Shown here in pieces: positions 1 through 7,281 of a stretch of DNA of 8,992 nucleotides. A program made the translations under genes and the position numbers. The stretch comes from Fretibacterium sp. (GTDB taxonomy: Bacteria > Synergistota > Synergistia > Synergistales > Aminobacteriaceae): contig JAEEGY010000222.1 of assembly GCA_016280565.1 (NCBI GenBank), positions 1 through 8,992 on the forward strand. The letters run 5' to 3'. Each line of letters starts with the position of its first letter. Position 1 is the stretch's first letter. The notes beneath the pieces were generated by a model. It did not search any database, had not been told where the DNA came from, and was given only the letters and a program-made list of their open reading frames with translations.

Positions 1-1074
1 GCCGAGGATCTCTACGCGCGCACAAAGGCGCTGATCCGGGAAAAACACATGACGCGCCGGTGGTGCATGGCGCATTCTAACGTGCGTCTCGTCTCCACCA
101 CGGAGGACCCCACCGACGACCTGCGCTACCACCGGCAGATCAATGATTTAAACGCTCACGCCGCGGGGCTGGGCGGCTTCGAGACTCGGGTGATAACCGC
201 TTTCCGCCCCGACAAGGCCATGTTTATCGAGAAGCCGGGCTTTGGGGCGTACGTCAAAAAGCTGTCGGAGGTCGCCGCTATGCCGCGTATTGCCTCCTTC
301 CCGGAGCTGCTTCAGGCTTTGGAGCGGCGGCTGCAGTATTTCCGACAGACCACCGGGACGACGGTCAGCGATGACGGCATTCCCTTCTTCGCCTGGGAGC
401 CCTTCACGGAGGAGGAAGCGGACGCTGTGTTCCAGAAAGGGTTAAATGGTGCTCCGCTGACAGCTCGGGAGGAGAACCTGTACCGCAGCGCGTTCCTGTT
501 CCACATGGGGAGGCTCTATCACAGGAATGGCTACGTCATGCAGCTCCACATCGGGACCTACCTGGACGCCAACACCACCCGCGTGGCCCGCATTGGGCAG
601 TCCACCGGCTTCGACTGCTGCGACGACGCAACGGCTGTTATGAGTGTGGGGAAGCTGCTGGACGCTTTGACTGCGGCGGAGGAGCTGCCCAAGACCATTC
701 TGTACCCGCTGGACGGGACCAAAATCGAGGCCTGGGCCATTCTGGCTGCGGGGTTCTGCGATAGCGGAACAAAGGGGAAGGTCCAGCTGGGCGCTCCCTG
801 GTGGTTCAACGACACCGCCTACGGCATCCGCCGGCAGTTTGAGGCCTGCGCGCCGCTGTACCCCCTGTCCTTGTCCGTGGGGATGCTGACGGACAGCCGC
901 AGCTTCATCAGCTACCCCCGTCATGAGCTCTACCGCCGCGTGCTCTGTGATTATCTGGGGGAGCTGGTGGAAAAGGGAGAGTACTTCTCCAGCGAGGAAA
1001 ATCTCAAAGAGATCATCGAGGACATCTGCGTCCGCAACGTTAACGAATTCTTCGGCTTCGGCGTGGCGCTGTAG
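1..1074 (+). CDS. uxaC: Glucuronate (uronate) isomerase, C-terminal part
   Basis: UxaC isomerises D-glucuronate to D-fructuronate (and galacturonate to tagaturonate), the first step of hexuronate breakdown in the cytoplasm. The frame is open from base 1, so the gene is cut by the window edge. 357 residues are visible against about 465-470 for the family, so roughly 110 N-terminal residues, including the early metal-binding histidines, are missing. Family marks seen, numbered from base 1: the VSTTEDPTDDL stretch near the start, WWFND at 267-271, and GMLTDSR at 294-300 followed by SFISYPRHELYRR. An in-frame ATG at base 49 is internal and is not the true start. The gene ends with TAG and is followed by a hairpin terminator. 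It converges on recO and is not part of the minus-strand operon. No frameshift is visible. Confidence 0.95.
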   Translation, partial: AEDLYARTKALIREKHMTRRWCMAHSNVRLVSTTEDPTDDLRYHRQINDLNAHAAGLGGFETRVITAFRPDKAMFIEKPGFGAYVKKLSEVAAMPRIASFPELLQALERRLQYFRQTTGTTVSDDGIPFFAWEPFTEEEADAVFQKGLNGAPLTAREENLYRSAFLFHMGRLYHRNGYVMQLHIGTYLDANTTRVARIGQSTGFDCCDDATAVMSVGKLLDALTAAEELPKTILYPLDGTKIEAWAILAAGFCDSGTKGKVQLGAPWWFNDTAYGIRRQFEACAPLYPLSLSVGMLTDSRSFISYPRHELYRRVLCDYLGELVEKGEYFSSEENLKEIIEDICVRNVNEFFGFGVAL

Positions 1075-1092
1075 TTGTTCCTGAGAAAATTG

Positions 1093-1125
1093 AAAGAGTG
1101 GGCGGAAATTCCCTGCCCACTCTTT
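1093..1125. terminator. Probable bidirectional intrinsic terminator between uxaC and recO
   Basis: Bases 1093-1103 (AAAGAGTGGGC) pair perfectly with 1115-1125 (GCCCACTCTTT), an 11-bp stem around an 11-nt loop. The loop can itself close with three pairs (GGA/TCC). On the plus strand the stem is followed by a T-rich stretch (GTATTATTATTT). On the minus strand it is followed by CAATTTTCTC after the TTT of the stem. It starts about 20 nt after the uxaC stop and about 75 nt beyond the recO stop, so it can serve both convergent transcripts. Neither side has an uninterrupted T run, so efficiency is uncertain. The rest of 1075-1201 shows nothing else I can support. Confidence 0.75.
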
Positions 1126-1201
1126 GTATTATTATTTACCAGATATGCTGCTCGCGTATGCGTAATGTTCACAAAGGAAGTAAGTGCAACAGCCCTTTCT
1201 C

Positions 1202-1927
1202 TCACTTCTCGTACAGCAGCCCCTCCGCGCAGCGGGCGGCCAGGGCGAAGAGGGGTTCCTGTTTTTTAAGAAAAACGTTTTCCTCGAAGGCACGGGCGAC
1301 GGCCTCCCCATCCCGCGCTGTGGTCTGAAGCAGCAGGCCCAGCTCCTCCCCTGTGAAGGACGGCCTCGTGCCCTGCGCGCCCCGGCCACAGTCCGTGCAG
1401 AGCAGCCCGTCCTCGGTCCACGCCGCTCTGTCCAACTCGCGGCCGCAGCGGGCGCAGTGGGCCAGGTCCGGCGCAAGGCCCCAATCCTCCAGCCAGCGCC
1501 AGAGAAACCGCCAATCCGCGGCCGCCGGGGGGACGGGCGGGGCGGACAGAAGGCGCAAATTCCAGTAGAGGTTGGCCAGCAGGGCGTCCGCCGGGTACTC
1601 AAAGGGCAGAAAACGCTTCACGAGCCGGGACCACCGCACCGCCATATAGAGCGACTCAGGCCGTTTTCGGAGGGGGAGCATATCGTCCGCGATGTCCACG
1701 CCGCTCAGGCAGAGGCCCCCGGCGCGCCCCCTGTGCAGCTGGAACGTCCCCCAAACGAAGGGCTCCGTGCCGCCGCCAAAGCGGACGCTCCCGCTCTCCG
1801 CCCCCGGAGCCGAGGCCCGCAGCAGGCCCTCCCCCTTGAGGAAAAGCGTCAGCCACAGCCCGGCCTCCCCCGTCCGCGCGCGGGCCAGGACCACGCCGGT
1901 CGCGGCCATGAGCCCCTGGCGCGGCAT
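1202..1927 (-). CDS. recO: DNA repair protein RecO
   Basis: RecO is a recombination mediator. With RecR it loads RecA onto SSB-coated single-stranded DNA in the RecFOR pathway, and it also anneals strands. The 241-residue product has the usual family length. The N-terminal half begins with the OB-fold signature (GVVLARARTGEAGLWLTLF, about residues 11-29). The C-terminal half carries a four-cysteine zinc site, C158xxC161 and C177xxC180, as in many RecO proteins. The chosen ATG overlaps the era stop by one base (TGATG), which fits translational coupling, and its own Shine-Dalgarno is weak. An ATG at 1909 (MAATGVVL) is an alternative whose N-terminus matches the family equally well. The frame is also open upstream to 2308, but that stretch lies inside era and is a shadow. 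It is the last gene of the cluster. Confidence 0.95.
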   Translation of the reverse strand: MPRQGLMAATGVVLARARTGEAGLWLTLFLKGEGLLRASAPGAESGSVRFGGGTEPFVWGTFQLHRGRAGGLCLSGVDIADDMLPLRKRPESLYMAVRWSRLVKRFLPFEYPADALLANLYWNLRLLSAPPVPPAAADWRFLWRWLEDWGLAPDLAHCARCGRELDRAAWTEDGLLCTDCGRGAQGTRPSFTGEELGLLLQTTARDGEAVARAFEENVFLKKQEPLFALAARCAEGLLYEK

Positions 1928-2847
1928 CAGGCCATTCCGTACCCCAGGCGGCGCAGCACCAGGTCCGTCTGCCGCCAGTGGGGCGAGACCTTCACCCACA
2001 GGTCCAGATAGACCGGCAGGCCCGTCAGCTCCTCCAGCTCCGCCCGCGCGCTCCGGCCGATCCGCTTGATCATCTTTCCGCCGGAGCCGATCACAATGGC
2101 CTTCTGCCCCTCCGTCTCCACCACCAGCGACGCGCGGATGTAGAGGCGGTTTCTGTCGGGATACTCCTCCGGGCTCTTGTACTCGTCGATCTCGACGGCT
2201 GTGCAGTGGGGGATCTCGTCCCGCAGCAGGGACAGCACCTTGCCGCGTATCGCCTCGGCAGCCATGAACCGCTCCGTCGAGTCCATCAGCACGTCGGGGT
2301 CGTACCACGGAGTGCCCTCCGGCAACAGGGGCAGGAGCAGATCGATAAGGGCGTCCAGCCCGCGCCCCAGCTTTGCGGAGACGGCGATCTGCCCCGCAAA
2401 GGGCCGGAGCTCCCCATAGAGCCGGAACGCTCCCACCAGGCCGCCGGGAAGCCCGCTCCGCGGGTCCAAGGAGGCTGCCTTGTTGACCACCAGAATGACA
2501 GGGGCCGTCACCTCGCTCAGAACGCGGGCGGCTTCCAGATCCTCCGGGGTGAGCTTTTTATCCCCCGCCTCCACCAGCCAGCAGACGGCGTCCGCGTCGT
2601 CTAATGCCTCCGCAGCGGAGCCCACAAGGAAGCGTCCCAGCTTGTCTTTTTCCTTGGGAAGGTACAGCCCTGGCGTGTCGGTGAAGACGATCTGCGCGCG
2701 GTCGTCGTTGTAGATGCAGCGGACCGCGTTGCGCGTCGTCTGGGGCTTGGGGGAGACGATAGCTACCCGGGCCTTCAGCAGTGCGTTGACTAAGGACGAC
2801 TTGCCCACGTTGGGCCGTCCCAGCAAAGCGACGACACCGCACTTCAT
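1927..2847 (-). CDS. era: GTPase Era, 16S rRNA maturation factor
   Basis: Era is an essential Ras-like GTPase with a KH domain that binds the 3' end of 16S rRNA and helps assemble the 30S subunit. The 306 residues match the family length. Visible motifs: G1 GRPNVGKS (10-17), G2 region PQTTRN (35-40), G3 DTPG (57-60), G5 SAKLGRG (157-163), and a KH core with the GxxG loop in IVIGSGGKMIKRIG (251-264). The G4 motif is odd: residues 122-125 read NKAA, where the family has NKxD and the Asp reads the guanine base. The start codon overlaps the cdd stop (ATGA) and has only a weak GGA upstream, so translation is probably coupled to cdd. The stop overlaps the recO start. The cdd-era-recO order is the classic Gram-positive arrangement. 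Confidence 0.97.
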   Translation of the reverse strand: MKCGVVALLGRPNVGKSSLVNALLKARVAIVSPKPQTTRNAVRCIYNDDRAQIVFTDTPGLYLPKEKDKLGRFLVGSAAEALDDADAVCWLVEAGDKKLTPEDLEAARVLSEVTAPVILVVNKAASLDPRSGLPGGLVGAFRLYGELRPFAGQIAVSAKLGRGLDALIDLLLPLLPEGTPWYDPDVLMDSTERFMAAEAIRGKVLSLLRDEIPHCTAVEIDEYKSPEEYPDRNRLYIRASLVVETEGQKAIVIGSGGKMIKRIGRSARAELEELTGLPVYLDLWVKVSPHWRQTDLVLRRLGYGMA

Positions 2848-3290
2848 CGGTCCAACACGAAGGAGTGGGGCAGGAGCTCCTTCAACTCAAATATCTTCGG
2901 CCCCTGAGCCGAGGCCAGCACCACGAGCAGGTTGGGGTTGAACTCCATCATCACCTGACGGCACGCGCCGCAGGGCGGGCAGGCCACGGTGAGATGATCG
3001 TCCCGGTCCTTATGGGAGCCCACCACCGCAATGGCCAGCGGATTCCGAAGCCCGCGCGTCACCATGACGGCCATCGCGCTGCGCTCAGCGCACAGGGAGA
3101 GCCCGTAAGAGGCGTTCTCCACGTTGCAGCCCTTCACGACGGTCCCGTCCGCGAAGAGCAAAGCAGAGCCCACATGAAAGCGCGAGTAGGGGGCATAGGC
3201 CAGGTCCGCTGCCTCGCGGGCCAGCTTCAACAGCTCCTCCGGGGGAATAGCCCCCACCGGCCACAGAGGCAGGCTATTAGCTGTCGCCAT
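2844..3290 (-). CDS. cdd: Cytidine deaminase
   Basis: Cdd hydrolytically deaminates cytidine and deoxycytidine to uridine and deoxyuridine in pyrimidine salvage. The product (148 residues) is the small homotetrameric type. The catalytic zinc motif is complete: CAER (C67, proton-shuttling E69), then PCGACRQ with C107 and C110. Substrate contacts N56 and E58 sit in the CNVENASYG segment. The N-terminus is about 15 residues longer than typical Cdd, which usually starts just before the LIKLA-type helix (here EELLKLAREAADLAYAPYS). The chosen ATG overlaps the end of the corC-like gene by 14 nt and is preceded by GGCGGAG about 4 nt away. An internal GTG at codon 12 (PVGAIPP) is possible but has no better ribosome site. 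The stop overlaps the era start (ATGA). Confidence 0.96.
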   Translation of the reverse strand: MATANSLPLWPVGAIPPEELLKLAREAADLAYAPYSRFHVGSALLFADGTVVKGCNVENASYGLSLCAERSAMAVMVTRGLRNPLAIAVVGSHKDRDDHLTVACPPCGACRQVMMEFNPNLLVVLASAQGPKIFELKELLPHSFVLDR

Positions 3291-4563
3291 CGATCTCCGC
3301 CTTTCTGCGGCTCAGGCTCAGGACCTTCACCCGATGCTCCTCCAGGTCCACAACCTTGATCCGCCAGTCGCCGTAATTAAACACGTCGCCCTCCCTGGGG
3401 AAGCTGCCGGACAGGATCAGGGTCAGGCCGCCCAGGGTCTCCGCGTCCTCGGACACGAAGTCGCTGCACAGGGCCTCGCTCAGGTCCTCCAGGCTCGTCC
3501 CGCCCTGCACGAGATAAGTGCCGTCGTCCATCTTCTGGATGTCCGGGGCCTCCTGGTCGTACTCGTCCTGGATCTCGCCGACGATCTGCTCAAGGATGTC
3601 CTCCATGGTCACGAGCCCCGCCACGCCGCCGTACTCGTCCACGGCGATGGCGATGTGGATGTGGTCGTGCCTCATGACGCTCAGGAGCTCCGCCGTGCGG
3701 ATCGTCTCCGGCACGAAGATGGGCTTGCGGAGGAGCTGTCCCACCGGGCGCTGAAGGTCCGCCTCCAGCAGCCCCTTCAGCGTGTCCTTCACGTAGAGGA
3801 TGCCCACGATGTTGTCCAGGCTCTCTTCGTAAACAGGGATGCGGGAGTGCCCGTGCTCAATAAATATCTTCACGGCCTCGTCCAGAGTGTCGCTGGCCTC
3901 CATGGTCAGCATATCCATGCGGGGCACCATGATCTCGTGGACGCGGGTCTCGTCGAAGTCGATGATGCCGTCGATCATCCGGCGTTCCGCGGCCTCCAGC
4001 GCGCCGCTCTCCTCGCCGATCTTGACCACCTGCTCGATCTCGTCGCGGGTGACGAAGACCTGCTGAGAGCCAAGGTCCAGGTGGAGAAGCAGGCCGATGA
4101 GCCGGACGCAGCGTTTCATCGCCCAGACGAAGGGCGTGAGCAGAAAGGCCAGGGCCCGCAGCAGCGGCGACGCGAACATCACGACCTTCTCGGCATAGAC
4201 CATCGCAGCGTTCTTGGGCAGGATCTCCCCAAAGATGACGATAAGCACCGTCATGATGGGGACCACCCACACCAGCACCCGCGGACCGAAGAGCTGGAGC
4301 GCAATGCTGGACGCCAGGGCGCTGGCCGCGATGTTCACCACGTTGTTCGCGATGAGGCAGACCATCAGCGCCTCCTGCACGTCGTCAATGAGCCACTGGA
4401 GCGTGGAGCCCAGGAAGGGGCGCCGCTCCTGAAGGAGCAGGAGTTTTCCCTTGCCCGTCGTAGTGATGGCCGTCTCCGCGCCGCTGAAGAACGCCGACAG
4501 GAGGAACAGGAGGAGGAACCACAGCCCGTCCTCCAGCATCATGTCAAAGGAATAGCCCTCCAT
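3277..4563 (-). CDS. CNNM/CorC (HlyC-type) membrane protein with CBS pair
   Basis: This is a CNNM/CorC family membrane protein, the group linked to Mg2+ efflux and divalent cation handling and often annotated as hemolysin C. The 428 residues show the standard order. A DUF21/CNNM membrane domain covers about 10-160, with hydrophobic helices near 14-27, 64-92, 97-115 and 130-160, the SGAET motif at 27-31 and GEILPK at 112-117. A Bateman module of two CBS domains covers about 210-265 and 275-330. A CorC_HlyC transporter-associated domain covers about 345-420. The ATG overlaps the ybeY stop by one base (TAATG) and has a good GGAGG 7 nt upstream, which borders the ybeY repeat array. Its place after ybeY matches E. 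coli ybeY-ybeX, whereas many Gram-positives have dgkA here. The transported ion cannot be read from sequence. Confidence 0.93.
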   Translation of the reverse strand: MEGYSFDMMLEDGLWFLLLFLLSAFFSGAETAITTTGKGKLLLLQERRPFLGSTLQWLIDDVQEALMVCLIANNVVNIAASALASSIALQLFGPRVLVWVVPIMTVLIVIFGEILPKNAAMVYAEKVVMFASPLLRALAFLLTPFVWAMKRCVRLIGLLLHLDLGSQQVFVTRDEIEQVVKIGEESGALEAAERRMIDGIIDFDETRVHEIMVPRMDMLTMEASDTLDEAVKIFIEHGHSRIPVYEESLDNIVGILYVKDTLKGLLEADLQRPVGQLLRKPIFVPETIRTAELLSVMRHDHIHIAIAVDEYGGVAGLVTMEDILEQIVGEIQDEYDQEAPDIQKMDDGTYLVQGGTSLEDLSEALCSDFVSEDAETLGGLTLILSGSFPREGDVFNYGDWRIKVVDLEEHRVKVLSLSRRKAEIDGDS

Positions 4564-5138
4564 TAGAAGGCCTCCGACGGACAGGATGTCCTAGTGCCGG
4601 CGACGGCGCAAGGATGCGCCCGCCTGTCGACGGCCGACGGACAGGATGTCCTAGTGCCGGCGACGGCCATGAGACGGGCTTTCAGGGCGTCCTGACGGGC
4701 CCACATGGCCTCCTGACGCTCCTCCGTGTCGTGGTCCCAGCCTAAGAGGTGAAGGAACGAGTGGGCCAGCATGAGGCACATTGCCTCGTCCGGCGTCAGC
4801 TCCGGGTGGAGCCGCGCCGTCTCCTCAGGGCAGATCACGACATCCCCCAGGGGGAGGACGGGCATTGAGATATCCGGGGCAAAGGGCCCCTCCCCATCGT
4901 ACATCGGGAAGGACAGCACGTCCGTCGTCTCGTCGCAGTCCCGGTACTCCCGGTTGATGCGGCGAATCTCCTCCGGCGTCATCAGGGAGACGGATACCTC
5001 CACCAGCTCGCAGCGCGCCGCGTCAGGATAAAGTTCCAGCAGCTCCCGCTCCAGAACGGGCTCAAGGGCGCTGGTTATCGGGACAGGACTTTGTGGCTCG
5101 CCTTCATCTGAGGCGTCGACATTCAATACTAACTTCAA
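4563..5138 (-). CDS. ybeY: Endoribonuclease YbeY (rRNA maturation factor) with repeat-derived tail
   Basis: YbeY is a zinc-dependent endoribonuclease acting in 16S rRNA 3'-end maturation and 70S quality control. With the start used here (191 residues) the zinc site is HSFLHLLGWDH with H126, H130 and H136, and the conserved TTDVLSFP segment is at about 71-78. The family's usual HGxLH appears as HSFLH. The TTG at 5138 is preferred because GGAGGG (5146-5151) lies 7 nt upstream and gives MKLVLNVD. The frame also opens at a TTG at 5153, which has poor ribosome binding. YbeY proteins are usually about 150-165 residues. Here about 30 extra C-terminal residues (158-191) are encoded by a DNA repeat array and contain AVAGTRTSCPS twice. 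The catalytic core is complete, so the enzyme is probably active. Confidence 0.93.
   Translation of the reverse strand: MKLVLNVDASDEGEPQSPVPITSALEPVLERELLELYPDAARCELVEVSVSLMTPEEIRRINREYRDCDETTDVLSFPMYDGEGPFAPDISMPVLPLGDVVICPEETARLHPELTPDEAMCLMLAHSFLHLLGWDHDTEERQEAMWARQDALKARLMAVAGTRTSCPSAVDRRAHPCAVAGTRTSCPSEAF
4571..4575 (-). promoter_or_regulatory. Shine-Dalgarno of the CNNM/CorC gene, bordering the ybeY repeats
   Basis: On the minus strand GGAGG lies 7 nt before the ATG at 4563, ideal spacing. It fixes the start of the CNNM/CorC gene. It straddles the edge of the last 34-bp repeat copy (4574-4607), whose final bases supply the first GG. Ribosome access may therefore depend on how the adjacent hairpins fold. 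Confidence 0.75.
4574..4667 (-). repeat. In-frame modular hairpin repeat array in the ybeY 3' end
   Basis: Two identical 34-bp copies (4574-4607 and 4634-4667) lie exactly 60 bp apart, with 26 bp between them. Each copy holds a small palindrome, GGACA-gga-TGTCC (plus strand 4579-4591 and 4639-4651). The middle segment has its own hairpin, GGCGCA-agga-TGCGCC (4605-4620), with the same AGGAT core in the loop region. CGACGG marks the unit borders at 4575, 4601, 4628, 4635 and 4661, so the middle looks like a diverged third unit. On the minus strand the array is read in the ybeY frame as AVAGTRTSCPS, then AVDRRAHPC, then AVAGTRTSCPS. The array ends about 10 bp before the ybeY stop. It looks like an inserted or expanded palindromic repeat. 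No matching copy occurs elsewhere in this window. Confidence 0.9.
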
Positions 5139-5145
5139 CGAAAAA

Positions 5146-5151
5146 CCCTCC
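5146..5151 (-). promoter_or_regulatory. Shine-Dalgarno deciding the ybeY TTG start
   Basis: GGAGGG on the minus strand lies 7 nt upstream of the TTG at 5138. The TTG at 5153, which would give a longer protein, would place this motif inside the coding region and has only an AT-rich, weak upstream sequence. The shorter start is therefore preferred. Confidence 0.7.
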
Positions 5152-5169
5152 AAAATTTATTTTCCAGAT

Positions 5170-7281
5170 TTATTTTTTCTCGATCTTCTTGACCCGGCGC
5201 GTGTGATACATGGAGAGCAGGGCCGAGAGAAGCGCGGACTTTATCGTCGTGAGGTCCTTCTGTGTGAAGTCCACCTCGCTGAACTGGCCTTCCCCTGCCT
5301 TGCTGGCGATGACCTGCTCAATGACCTGCTGCAGCGCCAGGATGTATTGGCTTCGGCCGCGGTTTGGATGAGGCTGAGAGCTGTCCACGGGCTCCCCGCC
5401 GGCCTCCACCAACTCTTGCCCCAGGTTCAGGCTGCGGATAGCCGCCTCCATGGAGTCCGCGATCATCAGCAGGGCGGTCTCTCGGGACCGGGGCTTGGGG
5501 CCGGGATAGCAGAAGTCCTGCCATTCCACCTTTTCCCCCATCGCCTGCGCCTTGTTGTAAAAATAGCGCACGCAGGTGGTGCCGTGGTGCTCAGCGATGA
5601 AGTCCCGGATGCGGCGCGGCAGCTTTGCCTCCCACGCAAGCTGGAGCCCCTCGTTGACGTGGGAGATGATGGTGATGGCCGAGAGCGCCGGCGGCATCTC
5701 GTCGTGGGTGTTCAGCCCGCCGCCCTGATTTTCCACAAAGAACTGCGGACGGCGGAGCTTGCCGATGTCATGATAATACGCTCCCGCCTTCATCAGGTTC
5801 ACGTCCATTCCCAGTTCCATCGCCACGGCCTCCACCAGCGTGGCGATCGTGAGGCAGTGCTGGTATGTCCCCGGCGCCTCCCGCTGAAGCGTGCGCAGCA
5901 GGGGACTCGACGGATGGCTGATCTCCCGAAGCCGAAGGACGGAGAGCACCCCAAGGGGTTCCTCCACCGAAGGAAGCAGCATCAAGGTGATGTGCGTCCC
6001 CAGGAATTCCAGAAGGACATAACTGCCGCAGTCCAGCCAGAACTCCCCGGACCCCCAGGCCAGCGGCATCTCCTGAAGCCACTGCAAGAGCACGCGGACC
6101 ACGGCCAGATGGAGCGTCAGCCAAAAGGCCCTGTGCGCGACCTGTCGCCGGGAGTCGAGCCGGCGAAGCCGGTAAAATCCCAGAGTCGAGGCGAAGACCG
6201 CCATCCCCAGCAACAGGAGGATGTCGGAGATTGCGAAGCCCGTTATGAGGAAGGCCCCTGACACCGTTCCCACCAGCGCAGCGCCAAAGGCGAGGGCGCC
6301 GGGGAGGCAGAGGCAGGAGATGATGACGGCGGGCATGAGCCCCGCACCGGGAATGTGGAGGTGGGCGGCAAGCAATTCCCCCACCCATGCAACGGCAATG
6401 ATAGATACGATGCACCTCCAGGGAGGAAGCGTGTTCTGGCTGCCGAGCCCAAGGATGCTGAACCAGAGGGGCAGGAGTAACACCAGGATAAGGACGACGC
6501 AGAGCTGCGTGAGGGGAAAGACGTCCTCCGTGTACCCCTGAAGGCGCAGCAGGGCGGCCTGCTGGGGTGTGACGTTCTCCCCCCGGTTGATGATGACGTC
6601 CCCCAGCTCAAAGCGGCGCTCAATGGAGGGGATATCCTTCATCGCAACCCGTTTCACATTCTCGGTCAACTCTAAGTCGACGCGCAGGTTCAAGTTCCCT
6701 AACTTGACCAAAATTTGATAGATCAGGTTCGCGTCCTTCACGGACGGGACCCGTTTATTGATCTCCTCCCACAGCAGGCTCGCCTCCGCCGCGCTGTCCG
6801 TCAGGATGTTTTCGGTCTCCATACGTTCGAGACAGGCGTTCCCCACCTCAGCGGTCAGGGCCAGCAACCGGGTCCGTTCCTCCTCGCTCAGATGGGCGAT
6901 GGCGTTCAAAAGGGCCGCCGGCACGTAGGGCAGGAGCGACTGCGTGGCGTCCGTTATGGAAATGAGGGAATCCAGACGCCTCTGAAGCCGGGCCTTCGCC
7001 GACAGGTCGCGCACGGTGACGCCCACGATGCTTTCGTTGGCCATTTTCTTCAGCACCTCCGCCGCCGCGAGGTCCTCATAGCTCATGGGCGCAACGACAC
7101 GGTAGGTCTGCGGGGCGGGCTCACCCACGGCGAAACTGTACTGGTGTCCGCTCAGAATGCTCCACTGGAGCAGCACGATGGAAAACCCTACGCCCAACAG
7201 GAGAAGGAGGGATAAAAAATAGGGAGGAACGGCAGGCAGGGGACTGAGGCCCAGCCAATGAAACTGGTGAGACTTTTTCAT
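5170..7281 (-). CDS. pgpH: 7TM-HD membrane protein, PgpH-type c-di-AMP phosphodiesterase
   Basis: PgpH-type proteins are membrane-bound HD hydrolases that degrade c-di-AMP, a signal for osmolyte balance and cell wall state. The 703 residues follow the family plan. A short cytoplasmic N-terminus is followed by a first membrane helix at about 21-43, then an extracytoplasmic 7TMR-HDED-type domain at about 45-255. A block of hydrophobic helices spans about 256-437, and a C-terminal cytoplasmic HD domain starts near 460. The HD metal and catalytic residues are all present: H475 (TYQHC), H504-D505 (YYHDIGK), H541 (ISHV), H565-H566 (EHHGT) and D609 (MIADSMEAA). FCYPGPKPRSRE (590-601) is also typical. 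The start overlaps the phoH stop (ATGA), with an AGGA about 10 nt upstream. The substrate assignment rests on family knowledge, since c-di-AMP has been shown only for characterised homologues. Confidence 0.93.
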   Translation of the reverse strand: MKKSHQFHWLGLSPLPAVPPYFLSLLLLLGVGFSIVLLQWSILSGHQYSFAVGEPAPQTYRVVAPMSYEDLAAAEVLKKMANESIVGVTVRDLSAKARLQRRLDSLISITDATQSLLPYVPAALLNAIAHLSEEERTRLLALTAEVGNACLERMETENILTDSAAEASLLWEEINKRVPSVKDANLIYQILVKLGNLNLRVDLELTENVKRVAMKDIPSIERRFELGDVIINRGENVTPQQAALLRLQGYTEDVFPLTQLCVVLILVLLLPLWFSILGLGSQNTLPPWRCIVSIIAVAWVGELLAAHLHIPGAGLMPAVIISCLCLPGALAFGAALVGTVSGAFLITGFAISDILLLLGMAVFASTLGFYRLRRLDSRRQVAHRAFWLTLHLAVVRVLLQWLQEMPLAWGSGEFWLDCGSYVLLEFLGTHITLMLLPSVEEPLGVLSVLRLREISHPSSPLLRTLQREAPGTYQHCLTIATLVEAVAMELGMDVNLMKAGAYYHDIGKLRRPQFFVENQGGGLNTHDEMPPALSAITIISHVNEGLQLAWEAKLPRRIRDFIAEHHGTTCVRYFYNKAQAMGEKVEWQDFCYPGPKPRSRETALLMIADSMEAAIRSLNLGQELVEAGGEPVDSSQPHPNRGRSQYILALQQVIEQVIASKAGEGQFSEVDFTQKDLTTIKSALLSALLSMYHTRRVKKIEKK

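Noticed and set aside
1184..2011. A 275-codon plus-strand open frame opposite recO
   Set aside because: It is a Pro/Arg/Gly-rich shadow with no plausible family, and it overlaps both recO and the end of era.
1928..2308. Upstream extension of the recO frame to 2308, giving a 368-residue protein
   Set aside because: It lies wholly inside era, which is clearly coding in another frame, and RecO of 241 residues from 1927 matches the family length.
3334..4566. A 410-codon plus-strand open frame opposite the CNNM/CorC gene
   Set aside because: The translation is low-complexity, rich in His, Asp, Gln and Leu, with no family features. It is an antisense shadow of a GC-rich gene.
4574..4667. Two identical 34-bp repeats with a 26-bp spacer looked like a minimal CRISPR array
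   Set aside because: The repeats lie in frame inside ybeY, there are only two, the spacer is itself a diverged copy of the unit with its own hairpin, and no cas gene is near.
5139..5169. AT-rich gap between pgpH and ybeY considered as an internal promoter
   Set aside because: It is only 31 nt long, with no convincing -35/-10 pair. It is better explained as a ribosome-binding leader.
5203..6261. A 352-codon plus-strand open frame opposite pgpH
   Set aside because: It is antisense to a fully conserved HD domain and membrane region, with no recognisable protein signature.
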